Below, in pieces: positions 6,811-14,404 of a DNA stretch of 15,939 bases. The position numbers and the translations under genes were made by a program. The notes under the pieces are model-generated. The model worked only from the letters and a program-made list of their open reading frames with translations. It was not told where the DNA came from and did no database searches. The stretch is from Candidatus Firestonebacteria bacterium RIFOXYA2_FULL_40_8 (lineage in GTDB: Bacteria > Oederibacteriota > D2-FULL-39-29). Position 1 is the first letter of the stretch, and the number at the start of each line of letters is the position of its first letter. Location of the stretch: contig MFGS01000157.1 in assembly GCA_001778355.1 (NCBI GenBank), positions 14,749 through 30,687 on the forward strand. The letters are read 5' to 3'.

Positions 6811-8139
6811 ATGTTTCTATTTGATGAAGTTGAGAAAATTGCGGGTAATTTTGTAGGTGAAACTTTTAAATTCGTCGATTTCCATTATTCCAGTTTACTA
6901 AAATCCATAAAAGCTGTTAAGGGTAATGCCCGGGTGATGATAGTTTCAATTCCTTTTTGGGCCATTCCTATGACTTGGCTTGGCGTCTACCAATCTATTT
7001 TTGCCAAAAGCCTCGGCGTTACGGATACGGAATTGGGTTTTATAGCTAGTTTAGGAATGCTTTTCCAGATAGGAACTACAATATTCGGAGGTTATGTCTC
7101 TGACCGATGGGGAAGAAAGAGTACGTTGATGTTTTGGGATACCTTTTGTTTTCTAACCGCTTTTATCTTTCTTCTTTTTGCGAAAAACATATGGTTTTTC
7201 ATTGGTTTTATTATATTTCTTAACGCACGGTATGTCGGTTTTCCTGCCTGGAAATGTCTGTGCATAGAGGGGGTGAAACCGGAAAAAAGAAGCCAGATAT
7301 TTTCTCTGACTAATCTTACCGGTGCCGTAAGTTCATTGTTCGTTCTCTTTGCGGGTGTTTTTGTGGATAAATTTGGTATTGACGGCGGGACCAGAATAAT
7401 TACTGGTTTTTGTATTATTGGAGTGACCGGCGGACTGTATTACAGACGGAAATATCTTGTCGATTCTTGTGACAGCAAATTACTGGTGGAAGAAACAAAA
7501 AATGAAAAGAGTTTTAATGTTAAAAAATACTACACTGATACTTTTAAAAAACTATATTTCAATAAAACGATATTTTGGCTTTTGGTTGTGCAGATTCTTG
7601 TGGTCTTTACTTTTAGCATGTGGAACTTGTATTGGCCTATTTACTTCACCGATGTAAAAGGACTAGGACTAAAACTTGCGGATTTGCCGGTTTTCTCTTT
7701 AGTAAGTTCCATCGTAGGTATGACGGCAACTTTTCTTGCCATCTCGCTGGTAAAACAAAAATTTTATAAGAAGATTCTGGTTTACTCTTCGTTGCTTCCT
7801 ATTTTAGGTTCTCTCATTTATATAATTGCTCCGCCGAATACCATGTATCTGCTGGTTTTGAGTTTTGTAATTAACAATACCTTCGCAGCATTGTATGGTC
7901 CCATTTCTGAAAGCATGACCGCTGATGCCATGAACGAAAAAGAAAGAGCACGGTTATTTTCGATGTTTAGTACGGTATTGTACTTGTTTTGCGTACCTTC
8001 TACGGCAATAGCCGGTATTTTGTATACCATCTGGCCCAGGCTGCTTTTCATTGTAATATGTTCGCTTACTATCCTGACTTTCCTCCTAATCCATTTTAAG
8101 ATAAAATACCGTCCTAAAACCCATAAATATTCAAGGTAA
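6811..8139 (+). CDS. Major facilitator superfamily transporter, substrate unknown
   Basis: A 442-residue inner-membrane protein with about twelve hydrophobic segments. The loop between helices 2 and 3 carries GGYVSDRWGRKS, the MFS motif A, which places it in the superfamily. A cytosolic N-terminal stretch of about 45 residues precedes the first membrane helix, and a charged central loop (about residues 220-250, rich in Lys and Glu) separates the two six-helix halves. The ATG at 6811 follows AAAGAGAT and lies 13 bases after panC, so it is probably the last gene of the dapL-folK-panC transcript. Its position between panC and panD invites the idea of a pantothenate-pathway substrate, but nothing in the sequence shows this. 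An unrelated sugar, drug or amino-acid substrate is equally possible. Confidence 0.85.
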   Translation: MFLFDEVEKIAGNFVGETFKFVDFHYSSLLKSIKAVKGNARVMIVSIPFWAIPMTWLGVYQSIFAKSLGVTDTELGFIASLGMLFQIGTTIFGGYVSDRWGRKSTLMFWDTFCFLTAFIFLLFAKNIWFFIGFIIFLNARYVGFPAWKCLCIEGVKPEKRSQIFSLTNLTGAVSSLFVLFAGVFVDKFGIDGGTRIITGFCIIGVTGGLYYRRKYLVDSCDSKLLVEETKNEKSFNVKKYYTDTFKKLYFNKTIFWLLVVQILVVFTFSMWNLYWPIYFTDVKGLGLKLADLPVFSLVSSIVGMTATFLAISLVKQKFYKKILVYSSLLPILGSLIYIIAPPNTMYLLVLSFVINNTFAALYGPISESMTADAMNEKERARLFSMFSTVLYLFCVPSTAIAGILYTIWPRLLFIVICSLTILTFLLIHFKIKYRPKTHKYSR

Positions 8140-8188
8140 AGTGAAAGCAACCGTAAAATAGGATTATTTTTGTTTCTCCCCGTGCTAA

Positions 8189-8218
8189 TTGAAAAAACCG
8201 GCAAAAATATGCTATAAT
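8189..8218 (+). promoter_or_regulatory. Extended -10 sigma-70-type promoter for panD-uvrA
   Basis: The -35 box TTGAAA (8189-8194) and a perfect -10 box TATAAT (8213-8218) are 18 bases apart, with the extended -10 dinucleotide TG at 8210-8211. This is the best promoter match seen in the window. Transcription would begin near 8225, giving panD a leader of about 35 bases. Its position in the only substantial non-repeat gap suggests it starts a new operon, panD-uvrA. Confidence 0.75.
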
Positions 8219-8242
8219 ACCTGATAATTACTTAATTTTTGC
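8201..8242. repeat. Inverted repeat bracketing the panD -10 region
   Basis: GCAAAAAT (8201-8208) and ATTTTTGC (8235-8242) are perfect 8-base inverted repeats, 26 bases apart. They enclose the extended -10 box and the expected transcription start. The arrangement could be two operator half sites or chance in AT-rich DNA. The right arm would lie in the panD leader. Confidence 0.4.
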
Positions 8243-8259
8243 GTATTTTGGAGGAATAA

Positions 8260-8607
8260 ATGCTCAGGTATATGTGCAAATCAAAGATTCACAGAGCTAC
8301 GGTTACTGATGCAAATATTAATTATCGCGGCAGTATAACAATTGATGAAAAACTGATGAAAGCTGCCGATATTCTGCCTTTTGAACGTGTTCAGGTTTTA
8401 AATATTTCAAGCGGGGGACGACTTGAGACCTATGCTATAAAAGGGAAAAAAGGAGAAATTTGTCTTAATGGCGCAGCAGCGCGGTTAGCGCAAATAGGCG
8501 ATATTATCATAATAATATCTTACGGATTATTCTCAAACGCAGAAGCCGGGAAGCTGAAACCAAGAATTATATTTGTAGACGGAAAAAATAACCAAGTAAA
8601 AGGATAA
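8260..8607 (+). CDS. panD: Aspartate 1-decarboxylase (pyruvoyl enzyme proenzyme)
   Basis: PanD decarboxylates aspartate to beta-alanine, the second substrate of PanC. The 115-residue proenzyme cleaves itself between Gly24 and Ser25, and the Ser becomes the pyruvoyl group; both residues are present in NYRGSITID. Also conserved are Lys9 in SKIHRATVT, Arg54 and Tyr58 in GRLETYAI, and the NGAAARLAQIGDIIIII segment. The numbering fits exactly if translation starts at the ATG at 8260, which has GGAGGA four bases upstream. It begins the panD-uvrA transcription unit. It is separated from panC by the MFS gene and a fresh promoter, so the two pantothenate genes appear to be independently expressed. Confidence 0.96.
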   Translation: MLRYMCKSKIHRATVTDANINYRGSITIDEKLMKAADILPFERVQVLNISSGGRLETYAIKGKKGEICLNGAAARLAQIGDIIIIISYGLFSNAEAGKLKPRIIFVDGKNNQVKG

Positions 8608-8608
8608 C

Positions 8609-8631
8609 TTTGCTTAGAAGTTCCAAGCAAA
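8609..8631. other. Stem-loop just before the uvrA start
   Basis: TTTGCTT (8609-8615) and AAGCAAA (8625-8631) form a perfect 7-base stem with a 9-base loop, filling nearly the whole 29-base gap between panD and uvrA. It ends five bases before the uvrA ATG and occupies the place where a Shine-Dalgarno would be. The only purine run, AGAAG, is in the loop about 17 bases from the start. It may limit uvrA translation; this is inference. Confidence 0.45.
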
Positions 8632-8636
8632 CCTGA

Positions 8637-11456
8637 ATGAATCAAGATAAATTAATTATAAAAGGCGCGCGGGAGCATAATCTTAAAAATATCTCCCTGG
8701 AATTACCGCGTAATAAACTTATTGTCATTACCGGTCTTTCCGGCTCTGGCAAATCCTCTCTTGCTTTTGACACCATCTATGCCGAAGGACAAAGGCGATA
8801 TATTGAATCCTTGTCGGCATACGCCAGACAATTCCTGGGACAAATGGAAAAACCCGATGTGGATTCCATTGATGGGCTCTCTCCTGCAATCGCAATAGAA
8901 CAGAAGAAGCCCAGCCATAATCCCCGTTCTACTGTCGGTACCGTCACTGAAATTTATGACTACTTCAGGCTGCTTTTTGCCAGAATAGGTGTTCCTTATT
9001 GCCATAAATGCGGGAAAAAGATAGAACGGCAGAATAGCCAGCAGATAATCGATCAGATTTTGGATTTTGGCACAGGGATTAAGATTCAGATTCTTTCACC
9101 GATGGTCAGAAGCCGTAAAGGCGAGTATTCCAAGCTCTTTGAACAGATAAAAAAAGACGGGTACGTAAGAGTGAGAGTGGACGGTAAAGTATTTGATCTG
9201 GAAGAAAAAATAAATCTTGAGAAAACAAAAAAACACAGTATAGAAGTCGTAATAGACCGGTTAGTAATAGGTCCGGATATTAAAAAACGCCTTGCAAATT
9301 CCGTTGAGACTGCCTTAAAGTTCGGAGATGGTACGGTTATTGTCCTTAAAAGCGACAAAGAAGAAGTGCTTTTTTCGGAAAAGTTTGCCTGTATTGAGTG
9401 CGGGGTAAGCATAACCGAGCTTGCTCCCCGGATGTTCTCCTTTAATAGTCCTTTCGGGGCGTGTACCGAGTGCAGCGGATTAGGTCACAAGCTCGAGATA
9501 GATGCAGATCTTATTATTCCTGACCAATCCGTAAGTCTGGATGCAGGCGCTATTGCTCCCTGGAGTAGTCCCACGGCAATGTATTATAAAGCAATGCTGC
9601 ATTCTGTTGCCAAGCATTTTGGAATTAGGACAGATATACCGTTCTGTAAGCTTAAAAAGGAACATAAGGATATTATTTTATATGGTTCAGGAGAACACCA
9701 TGTAAAGTTTAATTTCAACTCGGTAAATATGTCCCATGCTTACACCGGCAAATATGAAGGTGTAATTCCAAATTTAAAACGCAGATATTTGGAAACAGAT
9801 TCTGAGTTTATACGTAATGATGTGATAGGTCAATACATGCGGACCATTGAGTGTCCATCCTGTAACGGGGCCCGGCTAAAACCCGAAATATTAAGTATAA
9901 GAATCGGCGGAAAAAATATAAATGAGGCGACAAGACAAAGTATAAGTACTTGTGTCGAATATTTTAATAATTTAAAATTATCAGAAAAAGAAAAGAAAAT
10001 TGCAGATCAAATACTAAAAGAAGTAACGGCCCGTTTGAATTTCCTTTTTGATGTGGGATTGTCCTATCTCACCCTGGATCGCGCGGCTTCAACCTTGTCA
10101 GGCGGAGAAGCGCAAAGAATTCATCTCGCCACGCAAATTGGTTCTTCTCTTGTGGGAGTTCTTTATATATTAGATGAGCCTTCCATAGGACTGCATCAGA
10201 AGGATAATGAAAAACTGCTGCTTACGCTAAAAACCTTGCGTGATCTGGGCAATACCGTTATTGTTGTTGAACATGACGAAGATACGATGAGGCAGGCGGA
10301 CTACTTGGTGGATTTGGGACCGGGTGCGGGAGTAAGCGGAGGTTTCATTGTGGCAGCGGGAAAGCCTGCTGATGTAATTAAAAATAAAAATTCTATTACC
10401 GGAAGTTATTTACGCGGGGATATGAAAATTGAAGTTCCTGCGCATAGAAAAAATTGCCCGGAAAAATATATAGAATTAAAAGGTGTTACGACCAATAATC
10501 TTAAAAATATAGATGTAAAGTTTCCTTCTGGTTGTATGACCTGTATAACCGGTGTTTCAGGTTCCGGTAAAAGTTCATTGATTGAAGAGACTTTATATCC
10601 TGCTTTGATACACGAAATCTTTATGACCAGTGTAAAGCCCGGCGGTTATAAAAAATTCAGCGGAATTGAATATGTTGACCGAGTCATCAATATTGACCAG
10701 TCTCCTATCGGACGAACGCCTCGTTCCAATCCTGCCACTTACACGGGAGTTTTTACTCTGATCAGGGACCTCTTTGCCTCTACGGTTGAGTCAAAGTCCA
10801 GAGGCTATCAACCCGGCAGGTTTTCTTTTAATGTTAAAGGCGGCAGATGCGAAGCGTGTGAAGGGGATGGAATAATTAAGATAGAAATGCACTTCTTGCC
10901 GGATGTTTATGTCCCTTGTGAGGTTTGTAAAAGTAAAAGATACAGCAGGGAAACTCTGGAAGTTATGTATAAAGGCAAGAATATATCAGATGTTTTAGAG
11001 ATGACGGTCGAGGATGCTTTAAGGTTTTTTGAAAATATACCTAAAATAAAGAAAGTCCTTGAAACATTAAACGATGTTGGGTTAGGATATGTAAAATTGG
11101 GTCAATCTGCGACAACTCTTTCAGGCGGAGAGGCGCAAAGAATTAAACTTTCTGCGGAACTTTCAAAGAGAGCAACAGGAAAGACAATATACATACTTGA
11201 TGAGCCGACAACCGGACTGCATTTTGCCGACATAAAGAAGCTTCTGGAAGTATTATTCAGGCTAAGGGATATGGGCAATACGATAATAGTTATAGAACAT
11301 AATCTTGACGTGATTAAAACCGCGGACTATATAATTGATCTGGGCCCGGAAGGCGGAGACAAAGGCGGAAAGCTTGTAGCCTCGGGTTCACCGGAAGACA
11401 TAATAAAGTCAAAAGAATCCTATACTGGTTTCTTTTTAAAAAAGATACTAAGATAG
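8637..11456 (+). CDS. uvrA: UvrABC excinuclease subunit A
   Basis: UvrA is the damage-recognising ATPase of nucleotide excision repair; a dimer loads UvrB at lesions. The 939-residue protein is full length and has the duplicated ABC layout. Walker A GLSGSGKSS is at 33-41, with a cysteine pair at 122/125 and the first zinc module at C252, C255, C276 and C279. The ABC signature LSGGEAQR starts at 487, followed by LDEPSIGLH. The second half has GVSGSGKSS, the zinc module C738, C741, C761 and C764, a second LSGGEAQR at 828 and LDEPTTGLH. It probably shares the panD promoter. The ATG at 8637 lacks a good ribosome binding site and follows a small stem-loop. No LexA-type box was recognised nearby. 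The gene ends in TAG next to a repeat element. Confidence 0.98.
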   Translation: MNQDKLIIKGAREHNLKNISLELPRNKLIVITGLSGSGKSSLAFDTIYAEGQRRYIESLSAYARQFLGQMEKPDVDSIDGLSPAIAIEQKKPSHNPRSTVGTVTEIYDYFRLLFARIGVPYCHKCGKKIERQNSQQIIDQILDFGTGIKIQILSPMVRSRKGEYSKLFEQIKKDGYVRVRVDGKVFDLEEKINLEKTKKHSIEVVIDRLVIGPDIKKRLANSVETALKFGDGTVIVLKSDKEEVLFSEKFACIECGVSITELAPRMFSFNSPFGACTECSGLGHKLEIDADLIIPDQSVSLDAGAIAPWSSPTAMYYKAMLHSVAKHFGIRTDIPFCKLKKEHKDIILYGSGEHHVKFNFNSVNMSHAYTGKYEGVIPNLKRRYLETDSEFIRNDVIGQYMRTIECPSCNGARLKPEILSIRIGGKNINEATRQSISTCVEYFNNLKLSEKEKKIADQILKEVTARLNFLFDVGLSYLTLDRAASTLSGGEAQRIHLATQIGSSLVGVLYILDEPSIGLHQKDNEKLLLTLKTLRDLGNTVIVVEHDEDTMRQADYLVDLGPGAGVSGGFIVAAGKPADVIKNKNSITGSYLRGDMKIEVPAHRKNCPEKYIELKGVTTNNLKNIDVKFPSGCMTCITGVSGSGKSSLIEETLYPALIHEIFMTSVKPGGYKKFSGIEYVDRVINIDQSPIGRTPRSNPATYTGVFTLIRDLFASTVESKSRGYQPGRFSFNVKGGRCEACEGDGIIKIEMHFLPDVYVPCEVCKSKRYSRETLEVMYKGKNISDVLEMTVEDALRFFENIPKIKKVLETLNDVGLGYVKLGQSATTLSGGEAQRIKLSAELSKRATGKTIYILDEPTTGLHFADIKKLLEVLFRLRDMGNTIIVIEHNLDVIKTADYIIDLGPEGGDKGGKLVASGSPEDIIKSKESYTGFFLKKILR

Positions 11457-11459
11457 AGG

Positions 11460-11582
11460 GTTGGAGGTTTAGAAGGTTAGATGGTTGGAGGAATTGAAAT
11501 TGTTATCTAACGACGATAAATCGTCGAAGGATAATGGCATTTAAGCTAACCATCCAAACATCTAAACATCCAATCATCCAAC
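11460..11582. repeat. Large imperfect palindrome of GGTTAGATGGTTGGA-like words between uvrA and the regulator
   Basis: The ends 11460-11489 and 11553-11582 are inverted repeats with 24 of 30 positions matching. Each arm is itself built from degenerate words of the type GGTTTAGATGGTTGG. In the middle, CGACGAT (11511-11517) and ATCGTCG (11520-11526) form a perfect 7-base hairpin with a two-base loop, flanked by TTATCT and GGATAA. The element fills almost the whole 141-base gap and stops just before the ribosome binding site GGGAGGT (11584-11590). There is no T-run, so termination after uvrA is not evident, and any promoter for the next gene would have to lie within the element. Confidence 0.85.
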
Positions 11583-11597
11583 TGGGAGGTAACGCAT

Positions 11598-12278
11598 ATG
11601 AATAGAAAAGAGTTCTTAAAACAGGTTCCTTTGTTTACGAGCGTGTCCGTAAAGGATAGAGCAAATATTTCAAAAAATATTATTGAAAGAAAATACCCTA
11701 AGGGTTCTTTCCTCTTTTTTGAAAATGAAGAAGGTAATAGTCTTTATATTGTTGTTTCAGGACTTATTAAAATATATAAATCCGATCAAACAGGAAGGAT
11801 TAAGACACTGGCTTATCTTAAAGAGGGCGACTTCTTTGGGGAAATGGCTATGCTGGATGAACAGAAGAGGTCTGCGTCTGCCTCAGTTTTAGAAGAGTCA
11901 ATAGTTCTCATTCTGAACAGGAGTGATTTCCAAAGAGAAATTCTCAATAACCCTATAATCGCGTTAAGACTTATGCAGGCGCTTTCTTCACGGCTTAGAT
12001 CCGCAGATAAACAAATAGAAGATCTTACTTTTCGTAATCTTCCGGGCCGGGTTGCCAGTGCTCTTATCGATCTGTCAAAAAAGCATGGAGAGAAAACTCC
12101 AGAAGGGGTAAGAATAAGTTTAAAATTGACGCATCAGGAATTAGCGGAAATGATAGGAACCGCCAGAGAGGTTGTTACCTCGATTATTAATGATTTCAGA
12201 AAAGCGAACAGCATTACTATAGATCAAAAGCATATTACTATTACCAACTTTCAGGAACTAAAGTCCTGGATAACCTAG
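11598..12278 (+). CDS. Crp/Fnr-family transcriptional regulator
   Basis: A 226-residue regulator with the standard two-domain plan. A cyclic-nucleotide-binding beta roll (about 12-125) includes LYIVVSGLIKIY and FFGEMAMLDEQKRSASASV; the Glu (82) and Arg-Ser (91-92) correspond to the phosphate/ribose contacts of CRP. A long dimerisation helix follows (about 118-145). A C-terminal winged helix-turn-helix reads LTHQELAEMIGTAREVVTS (178-196). The protein has no cysteine, so it cannot be an iron-sulfur FNR sensor; cAMP or another small ligand is more plausible. The ATG at 11598 follows GGGAGGT at 7 bases. ftsX starts 10 bases after its stop, so the two are probably co-transcribed. I found no convincing CRP- or FNR-like palindrome in the window, and its targets are unknown. 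Confidence 0.92.
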   Translation: MNRKEFLKQVPLFTSVSVKDRANISKNIIERKYPKGSFLFFENEEGNSLYIVVSGLIKIYKSDQTGRIKTLAYLKEGDFFGEMAMLDEQKRSASASVLEESIVLILNRSDFQREILNNPIIALRLMQALSSRLRSADKQIEDLTFRNLPGRVASALIDLSKKHGEKTPEGVRISLKLTHQELAEMIGTAREVVTSIINDFRKANSITIDQKHITITNFQELKSWIT

Positions 12279-12288
12279 AGGAAAAAGA

Positions 12289-13158
12289 ATGAATGTATTA
12301 AAGGAAGTCGCGCTCTCTCTGAAGAAATACAAGTTTACTACTATTACTACGATATTAATTCTGGCGTTTAATATCCTGGTTCTCGGTATTTTTGCCATGT
12401 TAATGTATAACCTGGATAATTTCTTGAACGAAATCAGAAATAGCGTAGAGATCTCTGTTTATTTGAAGGATGGGACAAAAAGAGAAGCGGCGGATGCGAT
12501 AGCCGTGAAAATTAAGATTAAAACAGGGATTGATGACGCGGTATTTGTATCCCGGGACGAAGCGCTTAAAGAGTTTGCGCAAAATGAAGATTTCAAAAGC
12601 TATCTCGACAGTTTTAAAATTAATCCTCTCCCGGATTCTATCAGGGTTGTAATTAATAAAGAATTTAAAAAAGACCCTTTAAAACTTAAAGAGTTCTCAG
12701 ATTCCTTTAAAACTATTGAAAATGTTACGGATGTTTATTATCAAAGAGAAGAGGTTGAAAGATTTTATGGGTTTGCCGTTGTAATCAGAAAAATAGTTAT
12801 TTGGCTCTCTGTTATTCTTGTTGCCGGTTCGATATTTATTGTCTCCAGCACAGTAAGGTTAAGTGTTTTTGCAAGAAAAGATGATATAAAGAAAATGAAA
12901 TCCTCCGGGGTTGCTCTTTTAAAGATTAAATCAATATTTATAGTGGAGTCAATGCTTGAAGGGGCTGCCGGGGGCGTTTTAGCTGCATTGCTTCTTTTGG
13001 GTGTTGAGCGTATTGCCTATGAGAAACTTAATATTCTCTGGTCCGGCAAATGGCTCGCAGTTAATCCATTGATAATCGTAATCGTCATACTTTCCGGGAT
13101 TGTTATGGGCTTAATAAGTTCACTGCTTTTCCGGATAAAAACCTTTACGGAAAAATGA
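12289..13158 (+). CDS. ftsX: Cell division protein FtsX (ABC-type permease-like)
   Basis: FtsX is the membrane half of the FtsEX complex, which uses ATP in the cytoplasm to switch on cell-wall amidases or their activators outside the membrane. The 289-residue protein has four predicted membrane segments (about 18-40, 166-188, 214-240, 260-282). A large extracytoplasmic loop between the first two includes the FtsX signature NPLPDSIRV (112-120). The conserved coupling segment reads STVRLSVFARKDDIKKMKSSGV and the third helix holds FIVESMLEG. The RBS AGAGGAAAAAG precedes the ATG. The stop overlaps the envC start as ATGA, indicating coupling and matching the known FtsX-EnvC partnership. The ATPase gene ftsE, normally immediately upstream, is not in the window. 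Confidence 0.92.
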   Translation: MNVLKEVALSLKKYKFTTITTILILAFNILVLGIFAMLMYNLDNFLNEIRNSVEISVYLKDGTKREAADAIAVKIKIKTGIDDAVFVSRDEALKEFAQNEDFKSYLDSFKINPLPDSIRVVINKEFKKDPLKLKEFSDSFKTIENVTDVYYQREEVERFYGFAVVIRKIVIWLSVILVAGSIFIVSSTVRLSVFARKDDIKKMKSSGVALLKIKSIFIVESMLEGAAGGVLAALLLLGVERIAYEKLNILWSGKWLAVNPLIIVIVILSGIVMGLISSLLFRIKTFTEK

Positions 13159-14321
13159 AGATACTCTTTAAGTTATTGATAATCATATTGCTTGTTTCGG
13201 GGAGTACTTCTTTTGCTGAAGACAAAAAGGCGGATGAGAATAGAAAGAAAATAGAAAAAATAAATGCAGAAATAAAGGAAAAAATCAGCAAACAATATAA
13301 GCTTTATGAAGAAGAAAAGAATTTACTGTTCCAGATTCAGCGCTTCGATCAGAAACTTGAAGAAAAAAAGAAAGCTTTGATCTTGTATAATAATAAGCTG
13401 GCTGAAACGGAAGCCAATATAAATTCCTTAAAGAGTCAATTGGGTTATTCCAGTTCTGAAATGGTGAAACTTGAAAGCAGTCTTAAAATCAGAGTTTTAC
13501 AGGTGTATAGAGAGGGGAAATATAAAAATCTTAAACTTCTAATGTCGGCCGTTAGTTTGAAAGATTTTGTCAAAAAATATAATTACCTGGTGATGCTGGC
13601 AAAAAAAGATGTGGAGATGAGGAATAAGTTCTTGAATCAAAAGAATTCCTACAACACTTCGCGCAGGAATCTTGAAGCAAAATACGATAATTACGAAAAA
13701 CATAAAAAAGAAGCCGCCGGAAAAGAGAGTGAAATAGCTGTAGAGAAAGAGCATAAGAAAAAACTTTTAAAAGATATCCTTACCGAAAAGGTGCTTTATG
13801 AACAGGCAATAAACGAATTAAAGACTCAATCTTCAAAATTGGAAGAGCTGGTAAATGATATCGAAAAAAAGACCAAAGTTGAACTAAAAATTGACATATC
13901 CGATATGACCGGGGATATATTAAAAAACAAGGGTAAACTTTCGTATCCTGTAAAAGGCGAGATTGTTGCCGGGTTTGGGAAGTATAAACATCCAAAATTT
14001 AATGCCTATGTTAATAATAATGGTATAGAAATCGGTGTCAGCTCTGATCAAGAAGTACGGGCCGTGTTTGGTGGTGTAGTTCTATTTGCGGATTGGTTCA
14101 AAGGTTACGGGAAAACAATACTCGTGGATTGCGGTAATAATGTAATAGTTGTTTACGGACATTTTTCTGAAATTCTGGTGAATGTTGGACAGAAAGTTTC
14201 AACTAAACAGGTTCTAGGTAAAACAGGGGAAAACGGCGCTTCGGATAAGCCCACGCTATATTTTGAGATCAGGAGCGAAGGTAAACCGGAAAATCCGTTA
14301 AGCTGGCTGGCGAAAAAATAG
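13155..14321 (+). CDS. envC: EnvC-like murein hydrolase activator (coiled coil plus degenerate LytM domain)
   Basis: This 388-residue exported protein starts with a signal peptide (positive start, hydrophobic core, SFA/ED cleavage near residue 22). It continues as a long Lys/Glu-rich coiled coil (about 25-250) and ends in a LytM/peptidase M23 domain (about 261-388). Most zinc ligands are missing: the usual HxGxD reads NNGIE (288-292) and the HxH motif reads TLYFEI, while only His336 in YGHFS remains. Family knowledge says such proteins do not cut peptidoglycan but activate N-acetylmuramoyl-L-alanine amidases at division under FtsEX control. The ATG overlaps the ftsX stop (ATGA). The TAG stop runs into an 8-base tandem repeat. 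A weakly active endopeptidase is unlikely given the lost ligands. Confidence 0.88.
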   Translation: MKILFKLLIIILLVSGSTSFAEDKKADENRKKIEKINAEIKEKISKQYKLYEEEKNLLFQIQRFDQKLEEKKKALILYNNKLAETEANINSLKSQLGYSSSEMVKLESSLKIRVLQVYREGKYKNLKLLMSAVSLKDFVKKYNYLVMLAKKDVEMRNKFLNQKNSYNTSRRNLEAKYDNYEKHKKEAAGKESEIAVEKEHKKKLLKDILTEKVLYEQAINELKTQSSKLEELVNDIEKKTKVELKIDISDMTGDILKNKGKLSYPVKGEIVAGFGKYKHPKFNAYVNNNGIEIGVSSDQEVRAVFGGVVLFADWFKGYGKTILVDCGNNVIVVYGHFSEILVNVGQKVSTKQVLGKTGENGASDKPTLYFEIRSEGKPENPLSWLAKK

Positions 14322-14336
14322 AGGCGCAGAGGCGCG
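14321..14336. repeat. GAGGCGCA octamer repeat starting in the envC stop codon
   Basis: Two units, GAGGCGCA and GAGGCGCG, follow one another, beginning on the last base of the envC TAG stop. The next 60 bases are also repetitive and purine-rich, with GCAAG occurring twice and AGCGCT as a small palindrome. GAGGCGCAGAG-type words are common dispersed repeats in many genomes. The local G+C is clearly higher than in the flanking genes. Confidence 0.6.
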
Positions 14337-14404
14337 GATGCTCAGAAGCGCTGCAAGTGCAAGAGAAGCAATGGAAGGGGCGGGAAATGAAAGAAATAAG
14401 TACA

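Noticed and set aside
8140..8188. Intrinsic terminator after the MFS gene
   Set aside because: There is a short T-rich stretch (ATTTTTGTTT) but no stem precedes it.
7818..8204. 128-codon minus-strand open frame at the end of the MFS gene
   Set aside because: It is antisense to a clear membrane protein and to the promoter region; no start signal or family resemblance was seen.
8605..8636. LexA/SOS operator upstream of uvrA
   Set aside because: The bases GAAGTTCC in the loop do not fit either the CTG-N10-CAG or the GAAC-N4-GTTC form.
11598..12278. Oxygen-sensing FNR with an iron-sulfur cluster
   Set aside because: The protein has no cysteine residues at all, so it cannot hold the cluster.
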